Under the pieces are notes generated by a model that saw nothing but the letters and a program-made list of their open reading frames with translations, was not told the origin of the DNA and did not search any database. From Membranipora membranacea (Eukaryota; Bryozoa; Gymnolaemata; Cheilostomatida; Membraniporidae), in NCBI GenBank assembly GCA_914767715.1, contig OU612072.1, positions 21,452,001 to 21,516,000 of the forward strand: a stretch of DNA of 64,000 bases, written 5' to 3'. Made by a program: the position numbers and the translations under genes. This document shows positions 22,811 through 35,724 of this stretch, one piece after another. The stretch's first letter is position 1. Each line of letters opens with the position of its first letter.

Positions 22811-23790
22811 CCCACATAAGACAAGACAAATGCATCGTTTTCAAAGGAGAATGAATAAACAAGAGAATAATTCGGCAAGATCTGGTTGGTGTACCACCCT
22901 TCCCATCCTTGCGCAAACTGGCTCTTGGATTTCTATAGCGTAATGTCTCAGAGTAAATCAGCGAGTTTTTGCTCACATTGCCATAGTCACAGGAGAAGAT
23001 GAAGGTCTAAAGACTACTAAAAAACAGAAACATTTCTATAGTCAGGCAGTTAGTTACCTATGATAAAGTTGTGTCAGATTTGCGGGTAAAAAAATTAATG
23101 CTCTACTCGACCTGAATTATTGATGGTGGAGAGAGTGCCTTCTATAAGATAAGGTAACTCTCATTATCTGCATTATGATATCACAGTACCCCTAATACAT
23201 GCTTTTGTCTTTTGGCAACCATTAAATTCTAATCAATAAAGTTCATAGTACACAATACTCTGTGTAATAAATCTGATGGCTATTGTGGTTGGTCAAGATT
23301 AAAGGCAGACTTCCTGCCGCGGCAGCATTTCCATTGTTCGTTTCTCATACTCCCACCCCCACCATTGCCTTTTTAGAGATCGCATTGTCTTTATTACAAT
23401 TATTTATGAGAAATATAAATACTTTGTCTATAGACTACGTAAGACTAAAGGACTATGTTTGTTAGATATATTGAACTGCGAGGTAATACATCTATCTTGT
23501 GACTGAAATGAAATAAAAGTGTCTGAAGGCCACCGCTCTTTTTTGGCAGACAGATTGGAACAATCTTTTGAGATCAGCCTGGATCTGAGTTTATTACAGA
23601 ATAATCATCCTATCTCAAACAACAGAACCATGGATATAATGGAAAACATAGAACAATTGTGCATTGCATTGTGGGAAACTCAATAACTTATTCAAAAAAT
23701 TTCTACAGAATAAGATTATTTTGAATATTGACATATTGATGAAAGTCATATATTGTTTTCAAAGCGATATTACAACCTTCCCCGGCAGTC
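22811..23790. repeat. segmental duplication F, left part, copy 1 (partner 59280-60210)
   Basis: Alignable to the partner along most of its length. It contains a dispersed-core unit ending TTGTGCATTGCATTGTGGGA at about 23656-23675. No gene recognised. Confidence 0.75.
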
Positions 23791-23939
23791 GTGAGGGATT
23801 TTACCTCAAAGTCCTGAGCAAGTCTAAGTCGCACGCCAAGCTGGAGTCTGAGCCGGGTGAGGATAGCGAGCGACAAGGTGAGTCAGCAACAATTATTGTT
23901 ATGAGTGTCACGCGGCTTGTATGATGGTACATTGGTGGT

Positions 23940-24848
23940 AGACAACTGAGCGTGCGCCGTATAAGTACGGGCGAGGCATTCTGACAGATGACAGATTCAT
24001 GACAGATGGGCCAAGGTGCCGAATAGCCAGAGCGGATGCGGCTGAACTTACCATACTCTACCTAGTCCCGCTGCAAGTATCATAGAAGCACCTTGTGACC
24101 GCCCGCAGACCTGCCCTTGACACTTTAAGTTTGAAGCGCGACAGGCTGCTCAGCTTGAAGCTGCGGTGCCAGCATGGAAAAACGGCCTTTGGTTTTGACT
24201 CGCCGGAGGACAAATGACTTTGCTCGAGAGCACTTGTATGGTAACGCACGGCTGCAACACTGGACCTTGACGGAAGTTTTCCTGGAAACATTTGGCCGCT
24301 GCTGAGACATGAGACGGTGCCCCCAACAATGGACAAGCATGCACTAAGAAGTAATAACTAGATGCATTGCCTCTATAGACTGGATAACGCTGCCTCACCA
24401 TTGGTCACAGGCCTAAACGCAACTCTCTCGGTCGCCAATCACCGGCGCTCCTCGGCTCCTCCTGGCTACTCGAGAGCATTTGTGCGTGTAGCTTATCGAC
24501 ACTGCAGAGCAGTGCCGCCATCAGTACGTGAGTGGTCCTGGCGGCATGATAAGATTTACCGTGATACAGCTTGCCCTGACATTGTGAACCCGGCCTGCCT
24601 AGCCTAACAACTTGGCAGTGTGGGCCGGTTGGTTGGAAACTTGCACCAATTAGAATGGTTGCCATAAAGTTGAGCAAGTGCCCAGTGGCAGCAGGCACAG
24701 CAGAGGAAAGCAGGCACCCTTGGTACAGGTCGTCACGTCGGCGCCTGGTTAGTTGTCTCCGATAACTAGCAGCCACTTAGTAGAACAAGCCAATGTCGAG
24801 TAACTGCAGAACAGGCCTGCGTCACTTCATCCATGGAGATGATGGTGC
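23940..24848. other. GC-rich segment upstream of an 18S-like end; possible rDNA spacer relic
   Basis: This ~0.9 kb has clearly higher GC than its surroundings, is duplicated at about 60400-61292, and is followed directly by a sequence like the 5' end of 18S rRNA. That arrangement is what an rDNA external transcribed spacer would look like. Several overlapping ORFs on both strands (for example 24058-24776) follow from the low stop-codon frequency. They do not stay open in the second copy and I do not treat them as genes. Confidence 0.5.
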
Positions 24849-24877
24849 TATCTGGTTAATCCTGCCAGTAATCATAT
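24849..24877 (+). rRNA. fragment resembling the first ~29 bases of SSU (18S) rRNA
   Basis: CTGGTTAATCCTGCCAGTA within this segment matches the universal eukaryotic 18S start (CTGGTTGATCCTGCCAGTAG) with three differences in 29 positions. The similarity stops at about 24877, so this is a fragment, not an rRNA gene. Confidence 0.65.
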
Positions 24878-25790
24878 AATCAATTCATCACTCACCTAGT
24901 GCGCTCATTGAAAAGGTTTTGAGAAATTGGTATGCATAGTTTGTGTTTAATTTTCAAATTACAATTTAAATTTGAGCGTAACCGTATAACTTAGGGCCCT
25001 TAACCAATGAGAAGTGGCCCGAGTTACTGGCATGAATGTGAGCGAAAAACTTTGATTTCCCCTCTTATTCATGATATCCATACAGAACTATTTGTGTGAG
25101 CGCCAAACCATGTTACTGGCTCTCGGACTTTCGGATTATGCAGCTGGTTTCTAATAAACTATGCGTTGTTAGTGGAACACGAAAGTTTTAGTGAAATCTG
25201 TTACCCGGTAGAATACCTGCCAATGATAAGTTGATTGACACACGTTCAGTTGCAAGTTGTATGAGTAGAACTGTCAACATTTTTTAAGCTTGAAATCTTC
25301 AGCAAGTAAATTGGAAACTAATGCTATATTAGGACGGTATTAAGGTGTCATAAGAGCCATTTTAATCCTTCCTGAATCACTACTTGCGCACCACTGTCTT
25401 AACCAGGTTATTGCAGACCGGGACTCAACAAACTGGAGGCCAACTATATGTGTGCAATGAAAATATCCCTTCCTTATCAATTAAAACAATATACTAAGTT
25501 CCGTTAGGTTGGGGTAGGGGTTGGATCAGCACGGAGGCTATTGAGCCCGCCAATCATTCTCAAGAGCAGATCAATCTCTCTGTGTTTTAAGCTTGTATGG
25601 TATCAGGCCAGGGGGTGGGTCACCCTCCCACCCTCCGTTATCAGCCTGTTGTAAATACAAACTTTTGCGTCTGCAGTGCAAATAAAATAGAGCATTTCAA
25701 TCCTAGATGCTTTGTTTGACAGAAACTACTTCATTTTACTCAACAGCAGCAATGTGATGACGGCATACTTTCTTTCCGGCAGCTCTAAAC
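24878..25790. repeat. duplication F continued; no gene
   Basis: AATCAATTCATCACTCACCT onward to about 25150 matches 61322-61600. The rest up to the microsatellite is unique AT-rich sequence without recognisable features. Confidence 0.6.
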
Positions 25791-25794
25791 CTCC

Positions 25795-26044
25795 GGGAGG
25801 GAGGGAGGGAGGGAGGGAGGGAGGGAGGGAGGGAGGGAGGGAGGGAGGGAGGGAGGGAGGGAGGGAGGGAGGGAGGGAGGGAGGGAGGGAGGGAGGGAGG
25901 GAGGGAGGGAGGGAGGGAGGGAGGGAGGGAGGGAGGGAGGGAGGGAGGGAGGGAGGGAGGGAGGGAGCGAGGGAGGGAGGGAGGGAGCGAGCGAGGAAGG
26001 GAGGGAGGGAGCGAGGGAGGGAGCGAGGGAGGGAGCGAGGGAGG
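25795..26044. repeat. (GGGA)n microsatellite, about 250 bp
   Basis: Nearly pure GGGA repeats with GCGA variants at the right end. Every frame is open on both strands, so the ORFs here are artefacts. A shorter array (about 150 bp) lies at 61932-62080 in the partner copy. Confidence 0.97.
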
Positions 26045-28414
26045 TCGCTCATTGACCCACAATGTAAAATACTGTTTTGTTAACTTAGAAATAATCGAGA
26101 AGGATCTGGACTAAAAATAGCGATCCTAAAGAAAGTATCTCCAAATATATACTTCTGAACATCTCAAGAGTCTAATTGATGAGATAAAGAAGCTGGCTAC
26201 TTTGTAAATACTTCTCTATGGGTTTAATGTAACTGATTAACCAAAAAGACTCTCTATCTGAGAGTCTTGCCACTTTATAATAGTTCCTGGTACAGTGTGG
26301 ACTGTGCGTATTTTTTATGACAAAGCTTAGCTCCATATCCTGTAATGCAACAGGAGAGAGTACTGATATCCGGCTTTAGAATGCAGTGTTCTCTAATTGG
26401 TTACCCACAGTGATAGCATGTACTAGATATCACTGCTCCTTTTCTCGCGTAACACGAACACCAAGGTGTACAATAAATCATTTTTGAAGATGGTTTTCTG
26501 GTTAAAAAACGGTTGATGACTGATATTGTAATACCCTACTGATGCTATGAAACCCATGCAGACATGTAGACAAAATAAAAAGAGCGGCACCTCTTTGACA
26601 GAATATGGTTGATGATCAGCTCAGGACAACCATCTCATCAAGAATACATATAAGTTGCTCTGGGAGGGAAATTTCAGGGGGATATATGCTGGCGGTTAAT
26701 CTGTACCAGAATACCACATTCTTGCGCGTATAAAGCCGAATTGAGCGATAGAAACCATCACTTCAACTAAAAAGAGTGTACGATTATTTTGAAAGTGAAT
26801 TGGGGCGAGGAAATGTACTGGTATTAAATAGAGCATATCACATTTCAAACTGTACTGACAACCATACATTTCATTAACTTCAGTTATAGAATTAAAACTC
26901 CAGTGTATTTTCTCTTTCGGTTTTGATGGCTGTGTATTACTACTCTTCTCATTCACACCAGCTGATAACTGTTAAAACATTCAGAAAATATTTATATATT
27001 AAAGACTTCATTGGCATCAATTGCCCATCAGCGAAAAGCATCAACCAATCGTGTCTTCCTCGATCTTATGGATATATTGAGGTTATAGGGAGTTGTCCTC
27101 TCAGAGGAAAAGAGGGTATAACTTTGTCAATATTTTAAATACTCCAATAGAGAGAGGACGTTGTCGGTATAAAAAGATGGCATTGTTTGTCACTGGCAGC
27201 ATCTTAGAAAATGCATGGTGAGGTAGGGGTGTGCCTTAAGGAATATGATCCTTGGGAAAAAATGTCGCAAATACTTAATAATCATGCCTGGATCTTGAAA
27301 TGTACCATAATTAATAAAATCATGGGTTCACACTTAATCCTTCCTCCCTTTATAGGAAGGTTGGGAAATACCCGGGTACAGGTAGTTTGTCAGGGTTTAG
27401 GAAAATTAGAAATACTTACAGTATTAACACTGCATTGTGGGATACTACAGTACTATGATATATGGTGTAGGAAGTGGAAATGGTTTTGGTTTACATTTTG
27501 TACTGCACCTATGTTGTGCAAACAGCAGGGGCAGTGCAGCGAGGCCTATTACCACCAAATTACAATGACTGGCGGCCCCGGAAATGAGCTAAGTCTACTC
27601 AGATCACTACTTGCTCCGATGTTAGCTTTAACGTGCCACTACTTTTATTAGGAATTGTGTTACATTACAAAATGTACCGTTCGACAATTGAATAGAAGTG
27701 AATGAACCCTTGTCACCTGGCTTCATAAGGGCCACAGCTACTTTTTTGTGGCTGCGCATCAAGCCTACAGTTCATGCGGATAAGACCATTAATACATGCC
27801 TGATAAGGGTAGAGCAGTAATCTTATGATTCATGATAAATTTGGAAAATAATTCGATGGGTTGTATGTCTTGCAAATGGGATAAAGCATGAAGGTCGAGG
27901 GATAAAGCATGAAGGTCGAGGGTCTAATACACAATGATTAGGAACTTACTGTGCCCTGAGAGGGCACAACTGTTACGTTAATCTGTTTCAGTTTGAAGGC
28001 CAGTTGGATAATACCTAGATACAAGCAGTCACTCAGGGTACATTTTAACATCTCTCTTTCTTGACTATACCATATTTGAATTTTAAACAAAGTAACCTGG
28101 CAAAGAGTACTTGCAGGATATTTATGATAAGAGTGTCAAATATGCGCTTTGCGGCAGGAGTCCTAAATATTGGTGACATGAGAAGGTCTTATCGATGCTA
28201 AGTGCGCAACACAGCACCCTATTAAAAGTCATGCTTGATTTACGTAAGTTCCAAATATTCACCGCTCATGGCTAGATGCGTCAAACATTTGATAAGAGAA
28301 CAATATGCGGTCTCATGGTCGAAAATTCACAATACATAACCAGATGGCGACGATTTGATAAGAGCACACAATTCACCTTTCACTGCATGTAGCCAAATAA
28401 ATAGTTCCTGGAAC
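26045..28414. repeat. segmental duplication A, copy 2
   Basis: From 26236 alignable to 7829-10500. From about 26120 the left edge also matches 62180 onward. A tandem repeat of about 20 bases (GGATAAAGCATGAAGGTCGA) occurs at 27880-27920. Similarity to copy 1 breaks off at 28414 where the TIR element begins. Confidence 0.85.
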
Positions 28415-28416
28415 TG

Positions 28417-31400
28417 CTCAGTTCATTAAAAGTATTGGCTGAATTTAGTGATTATCTCCTCCTGACCAAACTTTGAACTTCACTCTAGGGAAGTGTATTT
28501 ATCATAGGTGAATTAGACCCACATGTAATTATGCATTATACCAATATAAACCCAGTGAGCAACAATAATATTTAAAAAAATATTATTTCTCAAAGAAATC
28601 TACAAAAAACAGCCTTTACTAACAAGGTAATGTATCGCAAACCTACTTCCAATAGTCCGATTTCTTCCAAATTTTTTTTGGTCGTTTGGAATAGGGCTGT
28701 CCAAAATTGACCATTTTTGCATCATTGTAAAGTGCATACAAGCAAAATGTAACATGTATATCTATTTTTTAAAAGTATGCCTGATGTATACTAACGATTG
28801 CGCAATACGCCAGAGACCTTAGCCTTTGATATACTCTCTTTGTCTAAACAAAGCCCCATCTATAATGAGCGTTCAATTCAATCAATGTATGAGGCACAAT
28901 AATCCTTTGTCCTAAATGCCACAAGTACAATTATAATCCGCTACAGTTTGCCTAATACTGTTAACAATCTTTGCTGTTAATACCAAAGATTATAAATTGT
29001 TAATACTACATCTTACAAAATATTCTGATTATAAAATAAATTATTGATGGTGCTGATTCGAATCGAGTAATTTAGCAGAAAATCTCATCATTCAACATCA
29101 AATGTGGAAATGAGTCATGGGCACAATTGGTCTTGTTTGGTTTCCCATCTTATATCAATGTTTAATCTCAACAAGATTTTTTATTCATGTGTAGTCAAGT
29201 TGTAATTTCCATGTATATATAGGCTAGCTCACCTTTGTCAAACAACAGATTGTTGAGTTTTATACTATTCAATTGACTTGCTCCACGACCAGTAGAGCCT
29301 CCCTGAGCCAAGCATAGCAAGCCAGTGATACCATGACGTGAATGGTAATTAATGTTATTATAATCTCATATGACACATGCCTCCACAATATACTAACTCT
29401 GTCAGTCCGAAAATACTTTCCTTGTTCTTTTGTGATGGCTTATTTAGTCAAACGGCAATGCATCTTCAAATTTAGAAATTGTGGCTAAAATAGATTATAT
29501 TTTAGTTGCTTTGATTATTTATTAATGCAGAAAGCATGCTAAGAAGAATGAAATTGATTTAAGAGTTGGTGGTATACGCTAAGAGTGTCAGTCGCTAAGC
29601 ACGCATGTATAATTGGAAGTCATGGGTTTGGTTAGTCCCCAGGGCTTGACAATAGGCAGGCGTGGGTAACTCTTGGATTACAGATTTCTGCAAGAAACTG
29701 ATCTATGAATACTGAATTGCAATATATCTATTATGATAAAGGGAAGGTTACCAAAATATGTGCATGTCTTAGTACTGAGCAGGGATTCATAAGTTAAAAT
29801 TGAGATAGGAGCTGGACAATGTTTAACACAGCATAATTTATTTTTCTAGCAATTTCAATTGTAAGCAGAGGCTGTACACACAGCATTCTTCACATATTCT
29901 CAGGGTTATCATGTGCTGCTTTTCATAATGATGTGTAATTGTGTGGCCAATTAAAATTGTTTTAAAAACAGGCGCTTGAGCTATTGTTTGGTGACAAGAT
30001 CAAGTGGACATAATCTCATAATTGTGTTGGTTTGCGTTGTCGCAATGTCTCTCTGTTTAGTCCTATAATCAAATGATTTGCTATGTAGTGCTCTCATATT
30101 TACAGGTAGGCATACCAGGAGTCGTTGCTGGCATTAGGCTTACAAAACAATGGCTAATAATTTAGGCTAGCGCAATATAATTTTGAATATGATCATGGGC
30201 TAAGACCCCTGTAACTAGTGCTGTAACGATACGATTCATATTGGGAATACCTAATCGATCACACCTCATTATCGCGATTTAATAAGGTGACAGCTGAAGT
30301 CGATTGCACAGCGGTAAATTCATTGTCACGGTTACTATGGTCGAAAATCAAAATTGGGACAAGGGTTGTTTGAAAGGGAAGGTGTAAATTCGAAAAATCG
30401 AAATCGGGAAAATCGATGCCACAATCAGAATCGAGGCAGTCCTAGCCAAATACAAAATCGTGACAGCGCTACCTGTAAGTCCTTGCTCTCTGTATGGCAT
30501 CACAGCCCTCAACACAGTGAACAATAATATCCTCATGACAGGTAGGTACCATAGTAAATACCTTTCATACTGTGATTTATCTGGATACCCAACTAACCAT
30601 ATTGACTTCAAGCTGTTGATGGCATATGGCCAAGGAGCTATTGGTGACTGCATTTGGGAATATTCTAGCTCAAATTAAGCTGCAAAATGAAATCCCTCTC
30701 ATGCCTTCTCTGGTGTTTACCTGATCATAATCGTATATTTTATATCTGATATAACATGCCTCTATAATATCAATACTACTACTATTAGGGCTTCTTTGAG
30801 GGAAGGATTTGGGATTCGAATGTGACACTTATTTTTGCTCAAATCAGAAGCACTGCCCAATCAACTCTTAAACATTTTGCTTGTAAGACAGTAATTTATT
30901 TTGGAAACAACCCTGATAAACTTCACTAATTCTTAATTTACATTGTTTCCTCGATTAATCCTTGTTTGAAATGTAATAGTGTCAGGCCTTCTTGTGTATT
31001 TCCTAGGATTAAAATATTTTATAATTGTTTGATGGGTATCCCTGGCCCTAACTTTGTTCATATCACTGGTTAAGGTGGGTTGATTCAAGTACCAGTAGAT
31101 GAATTATGCGACCTCATTTAATCCAACCGCTCAAAAACTATTACCCAGTCCAGCAAAAATTAAAAGCGGTAGTATTGAATTTGGATTGGAAATTGTAAAT
31201 CAAATATCTATCGCCATCTATTCTATTATTATCTTGCAAGGGTTAATGGAGAGTTTTTAACGACATTAACACAATTGATTGTTCTGCTTGGTGTATAGAG
31301 TTTGAAATAATACCTGTATACAGGAAGAACATGTATGCTGATAAAATTTCTAATGTTTGGAGACATTCAATTTTTGATCCCAGATTCTTCTTCTGTAAAG

Positions 31401-31550
31401 AATTCTCTATGTTTAGCCGGATACAAGGACGGGATATGAGAAATTGGGCAAAGTGGGATAACTTCTAGCTCATTATAAGAACAAAATTGTATGAAAATGA
31501 GAAGATAACTCTACAGCGACATGAAGCCAAAATACTTTTAATGAACTGAG
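28417..31550. mobile_element. 3.1-kb DNA element with terminal inverted repeats, non-autonomous
   Basis: The left end CTCAGTTCATTAAAAGTATT and right end AATACTTTTAATGAACTGAG are perfect 20-base inverted repeats. The paralogous site at about 10515-10530 (GGAACTGTGTCTTAG) is uninterrupted, which shows this is an insertion; only TG is duplicated at the edges. No transposase-like ORF is visible, so it needs help in trans. A hAT-like MITE is nested at 30216-30471. Superfamily not determined. Confidence 0.8.
30216..30471. mobile_element. hAT-like MITE (256 bp)
   Basis: Ends are TAGTGCTGTAACGAT and, inverted, TAGCGCTGTCACGAT. They are flanked by CCTGTAAC and CCTGTAAG, an 8-bp target duplication with one difference, as expected for hAT elements. 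The short ORFs at 30348-30678 cross this element's edge and are not genes. Confidence 0.75.
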
Positions 31551-33304
31551 TGTGTCTTAGCAGGGGAACTAATCGATACATGACAACAGCACTGTGATGT
31601 TATCATAGCCTGCATGCTCCTATAAATATATCACACATTAACCTTACATCTAACACCAATAGTTAGCTACTTGGTCTACTGTTTTATGATTTGAATCACA
31701 CTATGTGCATTGCTTGTATAATTGAAGGACAGCGGATGAAGCCATGTCACGCTGTCGCACAAAAAGTAAATGCATGACAAGGTTGTACAGTCAATGCAGG
31801 TAGGAGAATGACATCATGACAGCTAAGGGTAAAATAAAAACAAATTACAGGACAGTTTTGGTGAATACACTGATGAGTTATATGCCTTGGACATGTTTTA
31901 TAACAAGAGGGGACAGGGTCTTGAAATGTGTAATGAGTAGGAATTAATAATACCACATGGGGCACATTTTTTATTTTCGGCTTGAATCTGCCCTCAATTA
32001 TTAAGCAAATGGGAGAATACCCGGAATCAACCATTCTGGGCTCAGTGTTATCTATGGAGTTAATAAATTCAAATTTTTAGCTTGAGGTAAATTTGATCGC
32101 ATTTTCATGCGGCACAGTGAGGAAGCAATGATATCTAAGAGTCAGGAGCGAGATTGGGAACATCCTATACCCGTCCGAAGTAATTCGTCAATCTCAGGGG
32201 TGTATACAACGAGCTCACAGGGACCTCAGCGGCAAATCTCATCCCACCCCTCTCTATTGACTATACGTTAATAGATGTTCAACTTAAGGTCTTATCAATG
32301 CCCAGCTGAAAAGACAGCTCCCCAATAAAATTCACATTTTTTGTTCTACATCAGTTGTAAATAATACGTCACCACTCATGGCTAGATGCGTCATACATTT
32401 GATCGAGAGAATCTTTCACTGGTTACTATTGAATATTGTTGACGCAAGTTTCTCTTAGCAAAGTAAATATTATAAGGTCAGTAGTACAGACAAAGTCACG
32501 GCTCATGGTCTCCGGTGAATAAACATATATATATAATCAGAAGACGGCTGTTTGCCTCACACAACCGATAAGAGCACCCAATTAATTACTAACCTTGATT
32601 TTCCTGATTTTAGGGCTGCACCAATAGCAAAATCTTATCCAGCTCACACTGTGCAAGTCAATACAAGTTCATTGAAAAATGCTTATAAACTACTGGACGT
32701 AAACTCCAATATCCAAGAATTTGGGAATAAGTCTAAATCAATTTCTTTTCATAATGTAATGCCATAAGGAAAAAAATATCTGTTGCAATGCTCAGCCCTA
32801 ATCTTGGGAAAAATGGCATGTAATTGACTGTGTAAGATAAAACTCAGAGACACAAAGGTATTGGTATGTAATATCATGCATTACAGTGATGAACCAATGA
32901 CATCCAGGAGACATGACCTGATAGCACAGCCCATCTCTCCACCCTGAAGTTAATCATCATTCACAGAGGTGTAAACAATGAGCTCACTCTAACTTCAGCA
33001 GCGTGTGTCATTCGACCTCTCTTTCTTTACTATACCTTATTTGAATTTCTAACTATATAGCATGGAAAAATTGTTTGCATCATCTTTGTGATAAGACTGT
33101 CGAATTCATATTTCGCTGTGGGAGATCTAAACTTTGTTGAAGTGAGAAGGTTTTATCAACGCTAAGTTCAAATGGTTGTGAGATAGGAAAAGCCACACTT
33201 CCTATTCTACATAAATTCTAAATTTTTCACCACAGTGAAATGAATGATCCATGGCAAAAAACACTGCTTGGATACAATGTTATATGATTGCTTTTGATTC
33301 ATAA
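31551..33304. repeat. segmental duplication B, copy 2
   Basis: Partner of 10501-11385 with two longer stretches found only here. It contains composite GATA-type sites (for example 32388-32470) and no recognised gene. Short ORFs at 31747-32034 and 32552-32767 have no motif. Confidence 0.8.
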
Positions 33305-34971
33305 AGTTCATAGCAGTGCATTACAACCAAAGTCAGGCCTGTTGAAGCTTGTAATTCCCATCATATATAGTGAGATATGGAAGCAAAATTGTGACGCGCC
33401 CTGCTAAAAAAATTTCAGCCTGGCTTGAAAAGCTTTGTTCGGTTGGGGGGGGGGGTTGGAGGGTTCAAAATGCTTTTCAAGGCAGGCTAACAACATTTAT
33501 AATGTGTGACAAGAGCAACAAATTGACCTTATAGTGATTGGCGCTGCACCCTTTTAATGTTAGCATAGGGGGATAAATCCATAAGATGAACTCATGATAT
33601 GAAATGATTATTTTTACCACCCTCATGTAGGATTTACAGCCCCCAACCCTCTCTCCCTACCAAACCTCTCATTATTTTCAGACCTCACTAGAACTTCGGT
33701 AGCACATGTCAGCCCATCGGTCTTTGTTGACTATCCCTCGCTTTACCTAACCTTGGAAAGATTATTTGCATAATATTTATGATAAGCTAGTCGAATACAT
33801 ATTTAACTGTTGACGTGAGAGTGTCCTATCTATGCTAAGTTCATGAAGCAGTGAAATAGGAAAGGTCCCACTTATTATTCTCTATTACTAAATATATCAC
33901 CACTTACATGCAGTGTACGTGTATCAGATAAGAGCACTGAGTGGGCCTTTCACTTGTTGTTATGGAATACTGTTGACACAAGTTTCTCTTATCAAAGTTT
34001 TTATTGCAAAGTCAGAAATGAAGACAACGTCCCATTGCATGGTCAGTAACTCTATATAAATATACACAAATAGCTCGCGTCACACATCTGATAAGAGCAC
34101 AGTATGAACCACACACTGCTAGTCGTTGAAAATAGTTGATGCGACTATACCTTTATCGGTGCAATTAATAGTACATGAAAATAGCACACAATCCTTCATC
34201 TAACCGCCAAACATGACTTAGCTCCTTTCTCCCTACTTTAAAACTTGCATTGTATCATAGGCATAAAGAAATACTTGCTAAAAGTTGAAGGTGTAGCTTC
34301 CATTTGACTAATCAAAAACTGAAAGTGACAGCTGAGCAAATTCGCAGTAACAAGCGTAAGCACGCCTTTATAGGCAGATCAAAACAGTGTTCATGACCCG
34401 AATAAGGTCGAAGACCAATGATAATATACCCCCCATCGCCACTCTAGCTTTTTTGTGCTATACACAATAACATCCTTCTTGATAGCAAAAACATATCTCA
34501 GGATTAATTCTGAGATCACAAGTCCCAAGAGCTAAGAGGGCTTTTGATCGACCTGATTCTCCGGGTACAAAGGAAAAGCTGAGAATTTGTAATTTTCGCT
34601 GGTTGTGTTATAACTAAGTTTTGTATTTAGATTGATCATAAGGTAAAATATGAGAGAGTAAATCTTTCTCTACAACTCTAAGTTTACTACCAGTGTTGCT
34701 GAAAAGTTGTTTTTGCATTTGATCAGGGAACAATACCGTACATTATATTATGAAAAGTAAGGAAGTAGGGGTTCTAAGAAGAAAGTAGGGTACCACAGCA
34801 ACCTGACTAACCTCTGACACTATCCCCGATGATCTAAATTTTAATCAAGCATCACACAATGAATCAATGGAATCGCGAGGTATATTTACTATTTAAGTAG
34901 CTTCTGTCCTTGTAATCACTACTAAAGGCCACACTGTAAAGTGATACAACCTGGTTTAACTCGTTACTTTG
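33305..34971. repeat. segmental duplication C, copy 2
   Basis: Close match to 11386-13238 including the poly-G tract near 33446-33455. It lacks the ~150-base insertion seen in copy 1. Confidence 0.85.
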
Positions 34972-35464
34972 TTAGACACAGGAATCTGTTCTCTTGTCAT
35001 ACTTCTTATTATGGGGACATGAAGAAGTCAGCACCAGCTCAGCGTACGCTCCTGTCTTTGTCTCAGTTGGATAAACCACCCTGCATGAATCATAGAAAGA
35101 GAGAAAAGTCTGGATACTGCTCAGTTTAGTTCTATATTACTCCCTTCACTTGAATAAAAAATATCTGAGACTCGCATAAGCGAGGGATTTTTTCATAGAA
35201 ATTCATCGTCAGAGCACAAAACATGTATCAAATTAAAATAACCCTTGGCGAAATAAAGCCACTCACGGTGGTATCCTAGTGATGACAACCATATTCGGAA
35301 TCGGGTATTGGCTCCGCTCAAGAAGTTTTTTGTCAATTCCTGCTTTTGTCCATCTGGGATTTCTGTAACTGTGGCATCAAATGTGACATCAGTAGACCAG
35401 GTTACTGTCAGAGTGTCATTCTCACAGCTCAGTTTAGCCTGAAAGCCAGCCTGTGACCTACAGT
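34972..35464 (-). pseudogene. broken 3' exons of an NHL-family gene (third locus)
   Basis: 34972-35080 matches gene 1's terminal exon base for base in layout (109 bases, same acceptor and stop, TGAYAELVL retained). 35267-35464 matches gene 1's exon 9 but is 198 rather than 199 bases: a one-base loss shifts the frame after KQELTKN, so the two exons no longer join in frame. Donor (GTGAGT) and acceptor sites are intact. No propeller or signal exon lies upstream before gene 2's 3' end at 39178, so this is a stranded remnant left by duplication and deletion. Confidence 0.75.
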
Positions 35465-35499
35465 CTAAAAATTATATAAAGACTTTGAAGGGGTAAAAG

Positions 35500-35715
35500 T
35501 TACTTACTTTTGTTGCAGCTTACAGGTATACCATGTTCATGACCATCATCGGCAAAGTCTGCAGCGATGGCTCAGGTTGTCTACAGACATAAGACAGAAG
35601 AGATGTTAAGCTACAGTGTGACGTATACATGCCATTTGGAAGTAACTTTTCCTTGTCAATCAGGGAAATAATATATCCATTGACTGAAGATATAGTGCTG
35701 TGCTGAGCTTCAAAA
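35500..35715 (-). pseudogene. possible degraded coding exons upstream of the remnant
   Basis: On the minus strand a frame reads STISSVNGYIISLIDKEKLL and NGMYTSHCSL, and further on ADDGHEHGIPVSCNK before a GTAAGT donor, resembling the end of gene 1's exon 8. In-frame stops break it. A decayed exon pair is plausible but not proven. Confidence 0.35.
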
Positions 35716-35724
35716 ATGCATTCA

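Noticed and set aside
24058-24776. Overlapping ORFs on both strands in the GC-rich segment
   Set aside because: Frames are not preserved in the second copy at 60400-61292, and the context suggests rDNA spacer-like DNA.
25712-26083. Long ORFs on both strands (GREG, LPPS repeats)
   Set aside because: Translation of the (GGGA)n microsatellite, which has no stop codon in several frames. The same holds for 61882-62215.
30348-30678. Minus- and plus-strand ORFs of 101 and 72 residues
   Set aside because: They cross the right end of a hAT-like MITE with an 8-bp target duplication, so the frame is accidental.
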